NCBI RefSeq assembly: GCF_003325375.1
Contig: NZ_CP030862.1
Location: 3,227,501 to 3,291,500, forward strand
Length of the DNA stretch: 64,000 nucleotides
Direction: 5' to 3'
From: Streptomyces globosus
Lineage (GTDB): Bacteria > Actinomycetota > Actinomycetes > Streptomycetales > Streptomycetaceae
Shown here: positions 26,089 through 34,133 of the stretch, piece by piece
Layout: every line of letters begins with the position of its first letter
Numbering within the stretch: the first letter of the stretch is position 1
The notes under the pieces: model-generated
What the model saw: only the letters and a program-made list of their open reading frames with translations
Database searches by the model: none
What the model was told of the DNA's origin: nothing
Translations under genes and position numbers: made by a program

Positions 26089-27366
26089 CTACCACGGCAG
26101 GTCGCGCAGCTGCTGCACGCACAGCAGCACGAACAGCAGACCGGCGGCGCCCAGCATGCCGTTGCTGACCGCCCCGCTGCGCCATTCGGCGGGCGTGCGG
26201 GCCGAGTTGAGCAGCCACACCAGCGTCAGCGCCAGGAACGGCATGAACAGCGCGCCGATCACCCCGTACACGACGACAAGCCCGAACGGCTGGTCCAGGA
26301 ACAGCAGGCTGACCGGCGGGAACGTCAGCCACAGCAGGTACGCCCGGAACGGCAGCGACTTCTCGGCGCTCCGCCCCTCCGGGACCAGCGACGGCCGCAG
26401 TTTGCCCACGAAGTCCGCGAACATCAGGCTCACCCCGTGCCAGACGCCGATCAGCGAGGTGAACGAGGTGGCGAAGAACCCGATCAGGAACAGCTTGGCG
26501 GTGGTGTCCCCGTACGTCTGCGCGAGGACGGTCCCGAGGTCGAGCAGCCCCCGGTCGCCCCTGGCGAGCGCGATGCCGGAGGAGTGCAGCAGCTCGGCGC
26601 CGACGAACAGCATCGCCACCACGAACACGCCGGTGGTCAGGTAGGCCACCCGGTTGTCGAGCCGCATCACCTTCATCCAGCCGGTGTCCCGCCACCCCTT
26701 GGCGTTGACCCAGTAGCCGTACGCGGCGAGCGTGATGGTCCCGCCGACGCCGCCGATCAGGCCGAGCGTGTAGACCAGCGACCCCTCCGGCAGGACGGGC
26801 ACCAGGCCGGCGACCGCGGCCCCCAGGTGCGGGGTGACCCGGACCGCGAGGTACACCGTCACCGCGAACATGACGCCGACCAGGACCGTCATGACCTTCT
26901 CGAACGCGGCGTACCGGTTGAACCAGACGAACACCAGCCCCACCAGTCCGCACAGCACCGCCCACGCCTTCAGGTCCAGCGTGCCCGGGAAGAGCGCCGC
27001 CAGCGGCAGCGCGCTCGACGACATCGCGGCCGCGCCGTACACGAACCCCCAGACGACGACGTACCCGGCGAAGTACACGGTCGTCCACGAGCCGAGGCTG
27101 CGCCAGCCGTCGAACAGGGTGCGGCCCGTGGCCAGGTGCCAGCGGCCGACGGCCTCGGCCAGCGAGATCTTCACCAGGCAGCCGATGACCGCCGCCCACA
27201 GCAGCGTGTAGCCGAACCTGCCGCCCGCGATGAGGGTCGCCACGAGGTCGCCGGCGCCGACGCCGGTCGCCGCGACGACGATCCCCGGGCCGATCGACCG
27301 CCAGCCCGCCCTGCGGGGAGGCACCCCGCCGCGCGCCCCCGTCCCGGTCGTGGTCGTGTCCGCCAT
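26089..27366 (-). CDS. Nramp-like transporter lacking the canonical metal motif
   Basis: 425 residues with eleven membrane segments in the Nramp (SLC11) pattern. The usual DPGN in the first segment is replaced by TGVGAGDLVATL, and the TM6 MPH motif by a Gly-rich stretch with an aromatic (GGVGGTITLAAYGYW). Both motifs bind the divalent metal in true Nramp proteins. This places the protein in a divergent branch, possibly with another substrate such as magnesium or an organic solute. The ATG at 27366 opens a short basic tail before TM1. Transcribed alone. Confidence 0.75.
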   Translation of the reverse strand: MADTTTTGTGARGGVPPRRAGWRSIGPGIVVAATGVGAGDLVATLIAGGRFGYTLLWAAVIGCLVKISLAEAVGRWHLATGRTLFDGWRSLGSWTTVYFAGYVVVWGFVYGAAAMSSSALPLAALFPGTLDLKAWAVLCGLVGLVFVWFNRYAAFEKVMTVLVGVMFAVTVYLAVRVTPHLGAAVAGLVPVLPEGSLVYTLGLIGGVGGTITLAAYGYWVNAKGWRDTGWMKVMRLDNRVAYLTTGVFVVAMLFVGAELLHSSGIALARGDRGLLDLGTVLAQTYGDTTAKLFLIGFFATSFTSLIGVWHGVSLMFADFVGKLRPSLVPEGRSAEKSLPFRAYLLWLTFPPVSLLFLDQPFGLVVVYGVIGALFMPFLALTLVWLLNSARTPAEWRSGAVSNGMLGAAGLLFVLLCVQQLRDLPW

Positions 27367-27448
27367 CCGCGCCCGCCTTCCCGTCCGTCCTGCACCGGCT
27401 CCGACGGGCCACGAAAGGCGCTGCGCGCCCCGCGCGCAAGAGGGCTTT

Positions 27449-28717
27449 TCAGCCAGTGCCGCCCGGCACGCCCGCCGGGCCCGCGGCCGGCCCGCTGGCG
27501 CCCCTGCCCGCCGGCCGTACGCGGCGCCGCCCGCCGGCCCCGGTGCGCCCGCCGCCCCGGGGCCACAGGTGCCGCAGCAGGCCGGCGGCCGCGAGCGCGG
27601 CGACCAGCGCGCAGACCGCCCCCCACCCGCACGCCGCGTACAGGCGCACGCCGAGCCACGACCCTCCCGTACCGCCCAGGTAGGCGCACATCATGTACGC
27701 CGTGGTGAGCCTGCTGAGCGAGCCCTCCCGCAGGGCGTACACCCGCGCCTTGTTGGCGACCATCCCGCCCTGCATGGCGACGTCCAGCAGCAGCGTGCCC
27801 GCCGCCAGCGCGGCCAGGCCCGGCAGACCGCCCAGCCCGCCCGCCGCCAGCACCGCGGCCGACACGGCGACCCCGGCGAGGGCCGCCAGGTTCACCGGCC
27901 CAGGCCCGTGCCGGTCGACGAGCCGGCCCGCGTACGGCGTGCACAGCATGGTCACCGCGCCGACCAGGGCGAGCACGCCGACCGCCTGCGCCCCGTACCC
28001 GTACACCGGACCCGTCAGGAGCAGCGCCACGCTCGTCCAGACGGCCGAGAACGCCCCGAAAGCGGCCGCCTGGCAGAAGCAGGAGCGGCGCAGCTCCGGC
28101 TCCGCGCGCAGCAGCCGCAGCGGCTCGGCGAGGAACTCCCGGTACGGCCTGCGGGCGTCGGCGGCCGCGGGGGCGGTGGCGGGGACCGCGTACGCCACGA
28201 CCACGGCCAGGAGCAGCGCGACGGCCGCGGCCACCAGGTAGGGCGCCCGCCAGCCGAGCCATTCGCCGAGGACGCCGCCGAACGCGCGGGCCAGCAGCAT
28301 GCCGCCGGTGGAGCCGCTGAGCAGGGCGCCGAGAACCGCCCCCCGCCGGTCGGGCGCGACCAGCCCGGCGGCGAGCGGGCTGATGACCTGTGCGGCCACC
28401 GTGGCCAGGCCGATCAGGGCGCTCGCGGCGACCAGCGCCGGCAGCGCCGGGGCGCAGCCGGCGGCCAGCAGGGCCAGACCGGTGACGGCGAGCAGGACCA
28501 CCAGCAGCGAGCGGTGCGGGAAGCGGTCCCCGAGCGGCACCAGCAGCACCATGCCCGCGGTGTAGCCGATCTGGGTGGCGGTCACCACGAGGGACGCGGC
28601 GTCGGGGGACACCCCCAGGCCGTCCGCGATCAGCGGGGCGATGGCCTGCGGGAAGTACAGGTTGCCGACGGCCACGGCGCCGGTCACGGCCAGGAGCAGC
28701 AGCAGCCTGCGGCTCAT
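27449..28717 (-). CDS. MFS exporter divergent from an ArsR regulator
   Basis: 422 residues from the ATG at 28717 (GGGGG seven bases upstream; an in-frame GTG at 28771 has no ribosome site). It has twelve membrane segments. The N-terminal PQAIAPLIADGLGVSP and LVVTATQIGYTAGMVLLVPLGDRF match the MFS group of actinobacterial exporters (YdhP-like). The C-terminal tail is Gly/Arg-rich. It is divergent from the ArsR-family gene at 28814, so it is the likely target of that regulator. Confidence 0.82.
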   Translation of the reverse strand: MSRRLLLLLAVTGAVAVGNLYFPQAIAPLIADGLGVSPDAASLVVTATQIGYTAGMVLLVPLGDRFPHRSLLVVLLAVTGLALLAAGCAPALPALVAASALIGLATVAAQVISPLAAGLVAPDRRGAVLGALLSGSTGGMLLARAFGGVLGEWLGWRAPYLVAAAVALLLAVVVAYAVPATAPAAADARRPYREFLAEPLRLLRAEPELRRSCFCQAAAFGAFSAVWTSVALLLTGPVYGYGAQAVGVLALVGAVTMLCTPYAGRLVDRHGPGPVNLAALAGVAVSAAVLAAGGLGGLPGLAALAAGTLLLDVAMQGGMVANKARVYALREGSLSRLTTAYMMCAYLGGTGGSWLGVRLYAACGWGAVCALVAALAAAGLLRHLWPRGGGRTGAGGRRRVRPAGRGASGPAAGPAGVPGGTG

Positions 28718-28813
28718 CCGGCCGCCCCCGGGAGGAGGCGGGAGGCGAAGGAGGTCATGGGGAGAGTCCACGGCACGGGACCGGCCCTGCCAATTGATGT
28801 AGCGTGCCGCTTA

Positions 28814-29854
28814 ATGATCAGCTTCGAGCTCGGGGTCGAGGACCTGGCCCACACCCGGTTCGCGCTCTCGCCGCTCGGCGAGACGGTGCTGAGCCTGCGC
28901 GTGCTGCGCGATCCGGGCGTCTCCGTCCTGCACCTGCCCTGGCGCCGGTCGGTCCTCGCCCGGATCGCAGGCCTCGGCGGCGGTCTCGACACCGGGCTTC
29001 TGCTGTCCCTCGTCGCGGACCTCCTCACCCTGCCCGACTTCCTCACGCCGCGCCCCGCCGTGTTCGAGCCGCACTTCGAGGACGAGCTGGCCGTCGTCCG
29101 CAGCACCCCGCCCGACCGGGTGCGCCGCGACCTGCTGGCCGCACACGCCCCGCACCCGCTGCCCGCACCCCTGCACGCGGCGACCGCCCCCGGCGACGGG
29201 CCCGTGACCGCGCTGCGCGACACCGTGTGCGAACTCCTGCACCGCTACTGGGAGATCGCCATCCGGCCGGTCTGGCCGCAGATCCGCCTCGTCGCCGAAG
29301 CCGACATGACGTACCGGGCGCGGCAGCTCGCCCGCGGCGGCGCCCGGCTGCTCTTCGCCGACATGCACCCCCAACTGCGCTGGGAGGACGCCGGATCCCG
29401 GGGCTTCCTGCGCGTCCACCGCACCATCGGCGGGTACGAGGCCAAGGCCTGCGGCCGCGGTCTGCTGCTCGTGCCGTCCGTGTTCGCCCACAAGTGCGCG
29501 CCGCCGGTGGGCCCCGACGAGCCGCCCTCCCTGCTCTACCCGAGCCGCGGCGCGGCCACCCTGTGGGAGGCCGAACCCGAACCGGTCCTGCGGAACGGGG
29601 CGGACGCGGCCGGGCGGGCCGCCGGGGACGCCCTCGTCCTGCTGCTCGGCGCGCCCCGGGCCCGGCTGCTGCGCATGCTCGCGGAGCCCGCCGCGACGGC
29701 CGAACTCGCCCGCCGCCTGCGCGTCACCCCCAGCGCGGTGTCGCAGCACCTCCGCGTCCTGCACGCCGCGGGGCTGGCCACCCGGACCCGCCACGGCCGG
29801 CAGGTCCTGTACCGGCGCAGCAGGCTCGGCGACCGGCTCGCCTCAGGCGGCTGA
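28814..29854 (+). CDS. ArsR-family regulator with DUF5937-like N-terminus
   Basis: 346 residues. The N-terminal FELGVEDLAHTRFALSPLGETV domain is the DUF5937 type found in Streptomyces. The C-terminal winged helix is ATAELARRLRVTPSAVSQHLRVLHAAGL, typical of ArsR. No metal-binding Cys cluster is visible, so the ligand is probably organic. A TAGCGT element at 28800-28805 is close enough to the ATG to give a nearly leaderless mRNA. It faces the MFS exporter gene and probably represses it. Confidence 0.82.
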   Translation: MISFELGVEDLAHTRFALSPLGETVLSLRVLRDPGVSVLHLPWRRSVLARIAGLGGGLDTGLLLSLVADLLTLPDFLTPRPAVFEPHFEDELAVVRSTPPDRVRRDLLAAHAPHPLPAPLHAATAPGDGPVTALRDTVCELLHRYWEIAIRPVWPQIRLVAEADMTYRARQLARGGARLLFADMHPQLRWEDAGSRGFLRVHRTIGGYEAKACGRGLLLVPSVFAHKCAPPVGPDEPPSLLYPSRGAATLWEAEPEPVLRNGADAAGRAAGDALVLLLGAPRARLLRMLAEPAATAELARRLRVTPSAVSQHLRVLHAAGLATRTRHGRQVLYRRSRLGDRLASGG

Positions 29855-29883
29855 CGGCACGGCCTGCCTTCAGCGGCCTGCCT

Positions 29884-30312
29884 TCAGGACGTGCCGAAGT
29901 CCGGGAGAGTGAGGGTGCCGTCGTCGGCGAGGGCGAAGCCCGGATTGTGGGCGATCTCCCACACGTGGCCGTCGGGGTCGGTGAACACGCCCGCATAGCC
30001 GCCGTAGAACGTCGGCGCGGGCGGCCGTGTCACCGCCGCCCCGGCGCGCCGGGCCGTCTCGACGAGTTCGTCCACCTCCTGCGGGGACCGGACGTTGTGC
30101 GCCAGGGCGATCCCGCCCCACCCGGGGGCATCCTCGACGCCGCTGTCCTGCGCGAGCCGGTCGCGCCCCCACAGGACCAGCGCGAGGCCGCCCGCCTGGA
30201 AGAACACCGTCTCCTCGGCCTGCTGCCCGCGCCAGCCGAGCTCCTCGTAGAAGGCACGGGCCCGGCCGAGGTCGGCCACGCCGAGGGTGATCAGGCTGAT
30301 CCGCTGCTCCAT
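29884..30312 (-). CDS. VOC-family (glyoxalase-like) protein
   Basis: 142 residues of the vicinal-oxygen-chelate fold. It has RISLITLGVADLGRARAFYEELGW at the N-terminus and TFYGGYAGVFTDPDGHVWEIAHN with the conserved D-P-D-G-x-x-W-E pattern. The glutamate of WEIAHN is the likely metal ligand; the first histidine ligand is absent. Members include glyoxalases, dioxygenases and resistance proteins that bind bleomycin or fosfomycin. Nothing nearby indicates which. Convergent with the ArsR gene. Confidence 0.85.
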   Translation of the reverse strand: MEQRISLITLGVADLGRARAFYEELGWRGQQAEETVFFQAGGLALVLWGRDRLAQDSGVEDAPGWGGIALAHNVRSPQEVDELVETARRAGAAVTRPPAPTFYGGYAGVFTDPDGHVWEIAHNPGFALADDGTLTLPDFGTS

Positions 30313-30345
30313 GCCGGGAAGCTACCACCGATCGAACGCCCGGTG

Positions 30346-30843
30346 TCATGGCACGGGAGCCGTCCGCCGGTCGAACCACGCCGCGCACTCCGGCCGCCGG
30401 GCCCACACCACCGCCAGCACCGCCGGCACCGGCCAGGCCAGGCCGAGGAGCGGTTCCACCCGGTACACGACCAGCGCGAACGGCACGGCCACCCACCCGT
30501 ACGCGCAGGCCGCAACCCGCAGCCGGCGCAGCCGCAGCGGGAACTTCAGCGCGGTGACGACACCCCACGCCGCCACCGCCAGCACGACGAGCCCGCCGCA
30601 GACGACCTGGCCGGCGCGCTCCTCGACCTCCGGGCGGCAGCAGGGCGCCGAGGCGTCCTCCTCGCCCCAGACCGCCGCGGCAACGGCCATACTGTCCGTC
30701 ACGAGCCACACCCCGACGACGGCCTGCACACCGCCCAGCAGCATCAGCAGCATCCGCAGCCGGCGCACCGGCCGCGGCATCCGGGCGCCCTCCCACGGCC
30801 GGCCGGCCGCGGAACCGCCCCCGTACGCGTCGTGCGGTTCCAC
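30346..30843 (-). CDS. Four-segment membrane protein
   Basis: 165 residues from the GTG at 30843, chosen because GGGGGAGG lies eight bases upstream; an ATG at 30780 would be a shorter alternative. It has four hydrophobic segments, including MLLMLLGGVQAVVGVWLVTDSM and QVVCGGLVVLAVAAWGVVTAL. The first extracytoplasmic loop carries ASAPCCRPEVEER with a Cys pair. I do not recognise the family. Confidence 0.6.
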   Translation of the reverse strand: MEPHDAYGGGSAAGRPWEGARMPRPVRRLRMLLMLLGGVQAVVGVWLVTDSMAVAAAVWGEEDASAPCCRPEVEERAGQVVCGGLVVLAVAAWGVVTALKFPLRLRRLRVAACAYGWVAVPFALVVYRVEPLLGLAWPVPAVLAVVWARRPECAAWFDRRTAPVP

Positions 30844-30950
30844 TGCGACGACCTCCCCCGGCAGGGCATCCCCGGCACGTGCCACCCCCAGCATCCGGCG
30901 GCGCGCCCCGCCTGTACAGAGTCCGGGCACACCGGGGGCGCGCGGAGGTG

Positions 30951-31694
30951 TCAGCGCCGGCAGCGGCCGAAGGTGACGACGTACGTGCCGCCGTTCGGCG
31001 CGGTGGCCCCGGCGCGGTCGGCGGCGCCGGGCTGGACCCCCGGGCCGATGTTCCGCAGTGCCGAGTTGAGGATGACGGCGCGGTGCCCGGGGCTGCTCAT
31101 CCACCAGGTGACGGCGGCCTGCGGGGTGCCGGACCCGCCCCAGCCGGTGTAGGCGATCTCGCCGAACTGCCACGAGCGCGGGTTCGGGCAGTAGCCGGCG
31201 GCCTGGATGCGGGTCTGCGGCGTCGAGCCGGTCGCCGGATTGCGGTGCGGGTCCCTGCCGGGCCCCCACCACTTCAGTCGCACCGCGGCGGCCGAGTGCT
31301 GCTGCGCCGCGGCCGTCAGGGCCTGGTCGACGGTGAGAGCCGGCAGTCCCCGCCGCGTGCGCTGGGCGTTGACGAGGCACACGACGACGCTGCGCGCCTG
31401 CGCGGCGCCGGCCGCGGTGGGGGCCCGGTTGGCGTCCGCCGTATCACAGGTGACGGCCGCGGCGGGCGGCGCCGCGACGAGGGGGGACAGAGCGGCGGCC
31501 AGGGCGGCGGCCGCGACCGCCGCCGACCGCTTGCGGGGCTGGGAGCACGGCGGTTCACGGAGGCCGCACTTCCTGCGGGCAGAACGAAGAACGGTGAGGA
31601 GAGTGATGAGCGGGGTGAGCGGTGGTGGGCGGGGGAGGGGGCGACCGGCCGCGCGGCTCGGCCTCCAGGCTGCCGCAGGCCGCGGAGCCGCCAT
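30951..31694 (-). CDS. Secreted CAP/SCP-domain protein, start uncertain (possible frameshift)
   Basis: The mature part is a CAP/SCP domain. It shows CLVNAQRTRRGLPALTVDQAL, AAQQHSAAAVR, IAYTGWGGSGTPQAAVTWWM, SSPGHRAVILNSALRNIGPG and a C-terminal VVTFGRCRR. These bacterial secreted proteins have wall- or membrane-related roles that are mostly undefined. A signal peptide (AAVAAAALAAALSPLVAAPPAAA) precedes it, but the first in-frame start is the ATG at 31694, about 55 residues before. A GTG at 31558 with AGGAAG upstream lies in another frame and would give the expected MNRRAPSP-type leader. This suggests a one-base shift near 31520-31555. Confidence 0.6.
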   Translation of the reverse strand: MAAPRPAAAWRPSRAAGRPLPRPPPLTPLITLLTVLRSARRKCGLREPPCSQPRKRSAAVAAAALAAALSPLVAAPPAAAVTCDTADANRAPTAAGAAQARSVVVCLVNAQRTRRGLPALTVDQALTAAAQQHSAAAVRLKWWGPGRDPHRNPATGSTPQTRIQAAGYCPNPRSWQFGEIAYTGWGGSGTPQAAVTWWMSSPGHRAVILNSALRNIGPGVQPGAADRAGATAPNGGTYVVTFGRCRR

Positions 31695-32036
31695 GGGGCC
31701 CGGTCCCGTCCCCCGGCCTGCCGCCTGCTTCGGCGGCAGAGGGCCGTCACGCCTTCCACGCACGAGGGGAACTCGGCGCCGCCGGCCAAGTCGGCGGCCG
31801 TACGCGAGGAGCAGCAGATCGTCCTGGCCGCGGCTCTGAACGGGGCCCGCGGCCGGCGTCACCCGCACGGCCGAACGTGTCCGGGCGGTGACACCGGCCG
31901 CGGCGCCGGGCCCCGGCCGCGGCCTTGGCGTGAGGGGCGGGGCGGGCCGCCGGCAGCCGCGAAGGGACTCGCCTGCGTCGATAACCGCCGGTCGGCGACC
32001 ACGGGCTCATCGGGGACCTCCGGGGGGACTGGTCCT
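31695..32036. other. Gene-free stretch with a small hairpin
   Basis: No credible gene in 342 bases. TGCCGCC (31719-31725) and GGCGGCA (31732-31738) form a hairpin in what would be the 5' leader of the SCP gene. GC-rich inverted repeats also occur near 31890-31925. The segment may be a structured leader; nothing is proven. Confidence 0.35.
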
Positions 32037-32480
32037 TCAGCGATCCTCCGCCTCGAATGCCCGGGCGACGGCGAGGCTGTCTTCGTAAACGTGGTGCCGG
32101 GTGACAAGGCCGTCTTCAACGGTGAGGTGCAGGGCGAACCGCGCGCGATACGCACGTCTGGTGGGCCGGGCGGTCTGGCGGATCTCTCCCAGCACGACCG
32201 CGTCGTTACCGTCGATGAGGATGCGCTCCACCTCAGTCGCCACATGCTCCGGCACATGGTGCTCGGCAAGCTCGCGATAGTGAGCGGCCGCATCGGCCCG
32301 GGTCGACCGGTGACGGATCCACGGCGTGGCAGCACGACCATGCTCGGCCTCCGGCCAGTCCAGCTTCCAATCGCCCTGCTCGGCGTACAGCTCGGCAATG
32401 CGCTCGGGGTCGCCCTCACCGATCCTCCGCAGCAGCTCTTCGACCACGGTGCGCGTGTTCGTAGGTGCGGCTGAAGACAT
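32037..32480 (-). CDS. SnoaL/NTF2-like small protein
   Basis: 147 residues of the NTF2-like cone fold. It begins TVVEELLRRIGEGDPERIAELYAEQGDWKLDW and continues with FALHLTVEDGLVTRHHVYEDSLAVARAFE, the standard beginning and end of the family. Members are polyketide cyclases, ketosteroid isomerases or ligand-binding proteins without catalysis. The His pair in TRHHVYED lies at the usual pocket. The ATG at 32480 has GGAGGGG upstream. No biosynthetic partner is adjacent. Confidence 0.8.
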   Translation of the reverse strand: MSSAAPTNTRTVVEELLRRIGEGDPERIAELYAEQGDWKLDWPEAEHGRAATPWIRHRSTRADAAAHYRELAEHHVPEHVATEVERILIDGNDAVVLGEIRQTARPTRRAYRARFALHLTVEDGLVTRHHVYEDSLAVARAFEAEDR

Positions 32481-32805
32481 GGGTGACCCCTCCGTCCTGG
32501 CCCGCGTCCTGTCGACGCGGAGAGATCACCAATCCTGCCAACGCAAGCAGGTCGAGACCACTACCTCTGAAGTAACGAAAATCCGTCACCAAGATCGACT
32601 TTCAATACGCGCCCTACAGCGGCTGACCAACGGCGCGGACGTCGCAGATCAAGCGGGAGACTGTCCCGCAGTGATCAAGACGAGCCAGGTCGTGACCGAT
32701 GCCGGGTCACGTCCCGGGCTTCACCAGGACCGGTCAGGGAACGCAGCCACCGTCGTCCGGACCGGAGCCTCCGGAGCCGCACGACACCCTGACTCGCTGA
32801 AACCA
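32481..32805. other. Gene-free, lower-GC stretch
   Basis: 325 bases with visibly lower GC (for example ACTACCTCTGAAGTAACGAAAATCC near 32560, in pieces). A short hairpin GCGGGA-GACTG-TCCCGC lies at 32653-32669. No credible reading frame, transposase remnant or tRNA was seen. It separates the SnoaL-like gene from the 33060 gene and may contain promoters for both directions. Confidence 0.4.
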
Positions 32806-33060
32806 TCAGCAAGGGCGAGCAGCCACAGCAGCGATGCCGGACTTCCGGAGCATGCGGGCCAGATGCTCCATCTCGGGAAGCGTTCCTGAGTGGACACCGT
32901 CCAGTACGCGGCGCAGCGCAGCCCTGGCGTCTGTCACGTCAATGCCGAGTTCGGTCCGCAGTACACGCATGATGGCAACGCTCTGCCCCTGCTGACTGCT
33001 CACCTGCAGCCTCGCAGGTCCGTGCTCGGAGAGCATCTGGCCCCGCCGTTCCGCCGGCAT
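32806..33060 (-). CDS. Small conserved protein, ribosomal-L7/L12-like helix pattern
   Basis: 84 residues from the ATG at 33060; an ATG at 33036 is an alternative. The core is LQVSSQQGQSVAIMRVLRTE, then LGIDVTDARAALRRVLDGVHSG, which looks like the C-terminal fold of ribosomal protein L7/L12, where DA-RAAL helices occur. I recall similar small Streptomyces proteins beside S24/S26 peptidases. Its start lies inside the 3' end of the 33404-33000 gene (61-base overlap), so they are cotranscribed. Function unknown. Confidence 0.5.
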   Translation of the reverse strand: MPAERRGQMLSEHGPARLQVSSQQGQSVAIMRVLRTELGIDVTDARAALRRVLDGVHSGTLPEMEHLARMLRKSGIAAVAARPC

Positions 33061-33404
33061 CGAGCCACCGCACAAAGCCACCGTGAACCCGCAGGGGGGA
33101 CGGCGACTGCCACACAAATGCCGAATACACGGTCGCGGCTGGTCCAACCGTGGACGCGACCACGGTCATTGCTGATCTGCACCCGCCTCCTGGTGCGGTC
33201 CGTCGACGACACCACATGCAGGTAGACCGTCCCGGCGACACGGGCGAGGACGATGTCCCCCACCTCCAACTTCGACGGGTCGACCGGGGCAACGACCACC
33301 TGCTGCCGACTGTTTATCAGCGGAACCATCGAGGAGCCGCTGGGCCGGAACGTCACGGTGGCTCCGCCGGCAACCCTGACTGCCACTGCAGCCAATGCAC
33401 CCAT
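33000..33404 (-). CDS. S24/S26 peptidase-like protein
   Basis: 134 residues with the signal-peptidase/LexA-like core. It shows TFRPSGSSMVPLINSRQQVVVAP (the Ser of G-S-S-M is the nucleophile) and VGDIVLARVAGTVYLHVVSSTD, then QISNDRGRVHGW. The general-base lysine of S24/S26 enzymes is not obvious in this short version. No membrane anchor or DNA-binding helix is present, so it may process a partner, perhaps the overlapping downstream small protein. The ATG at 33404 has no strong ribosome site. The gene is less GC-rich than its surroundings. Confidence 0.6.
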   Translation of the reverse strand: MGALAAVAVRVAGGATVTFRPSGSSMVPLINSRQQVVVAPVDPSKLEVGDIVLARVAGTVYLHVVSSTDRTRRRVQISNDRGRVHGWTSRDRVFGICVAVAVPPAGSRWLCAVARCRRNGGARCSPSTDLRGCR

Positions 33405-33465
33405 CCGGTGATCGTGGCAGATGCCCCGGCTGCGTCCCCATTGAATGAGACGTCGCTTCTCTCGG

Positions 33466-33951
33466 CTACCTGCGGCCCAGGAGCTCGGCTGCGGCCTCCA
33501 CGCCCTCCCGGGTGCCGATCACGATCAGAGTGTCGCCGCCTGCCAGGCGGAACGCCGGGGTCGGCGACGGGCGGGCGGCGGCGCGGCGGAGGACGGCCAC
33601 CACCGAGACGCCCGTCCTCGTCCGCATACGGGTTTCGCCGAGCAGGCGGCCGTTCCAGTGCGAGTGGCCCGCCAGCTCGATGCGTTCCGCAACCAGGCCC
33701 AGGTCGCTGGTGTGCAGCAGATTGGGGCTGTGGTGGCAGGGCATCAGCGCGTCGACGACGACGGCCGCCTCGGCCGCCGTCAGGTGCAGCGAGGCAGCAC
33801 AGTCGTCCGGGTCGTCGCCCCGGTACAGGCTCAGCGTGCGGGTGCCGTCGCGGTGGGCCACCACCGACACGTGCTGCTGCTCCTCGGTCGTCAGGTCGTG
33901 CTGGACCCCGATCCCGGGCAGTCGCGTCGTACTCGTCCGCTGAGCAGGCAC
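33466..33951 (-). CDS. TrkA-C domain regulator of a cation antiporter
   Basis: 161 residues from the GTG at 33951, with GAGGGGG seven bases upstream. The N-terminus TTRLPGIGVQHDLTTEEQQHVSVVAHRDG and the C-terminal RTRTGVSVVAVLRRAAARPSPTPAFRLAGGDTLIVIGTREGVEAAAELL match the regulatory subunit of CPA2-type K+/H+ antiporters (KhtT-like). The C-terminal TrkA-C domain binds a small ligand. In most genomes the antiporter is adjacent. Here no membrane partner is seen on either side, so the gene is an orphan or its partner has moved. Confidence 0.78.
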   Translation of the reverse strand: MPAQRTSTTRLPGIGVQHDLTTEEQQHVSVVAHRDGTRTLSLYRGDDPDDCAASLHLTAAEAAVVVDALMPCHHSPNLLHTSDLGLVAERIELAGHSHWNGRLLGETRMRTRTGVSVVAVLRRAAARPSPTPAFRLAGGDTLIVIGTREGVEAAAELLGRR

Positions 33952-34133
33952 GGCCCATCCCCCTCGTGTCGTTCCGTGCCGGGCGCCGGCGCGGTGCCCA
34001 TCGTGCCATCTCCGGCGGGGCCGCAGCATGGGGGCCAGTACGGATGGACACGGGCGCCGAGCCATGGCACAACCCGCGGGGGAGCAGGCTGCGTAGCAGG
34101 TCAGCCTCACCTGCTACGCCATCCGGGCCGGCC

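Noticed and set aside
32481..32805. Transposase remnant or small gene in the low-GC gap
   Set aside because: No frame shows family motifs or coding bias, and no terminal inverted repeats were found.
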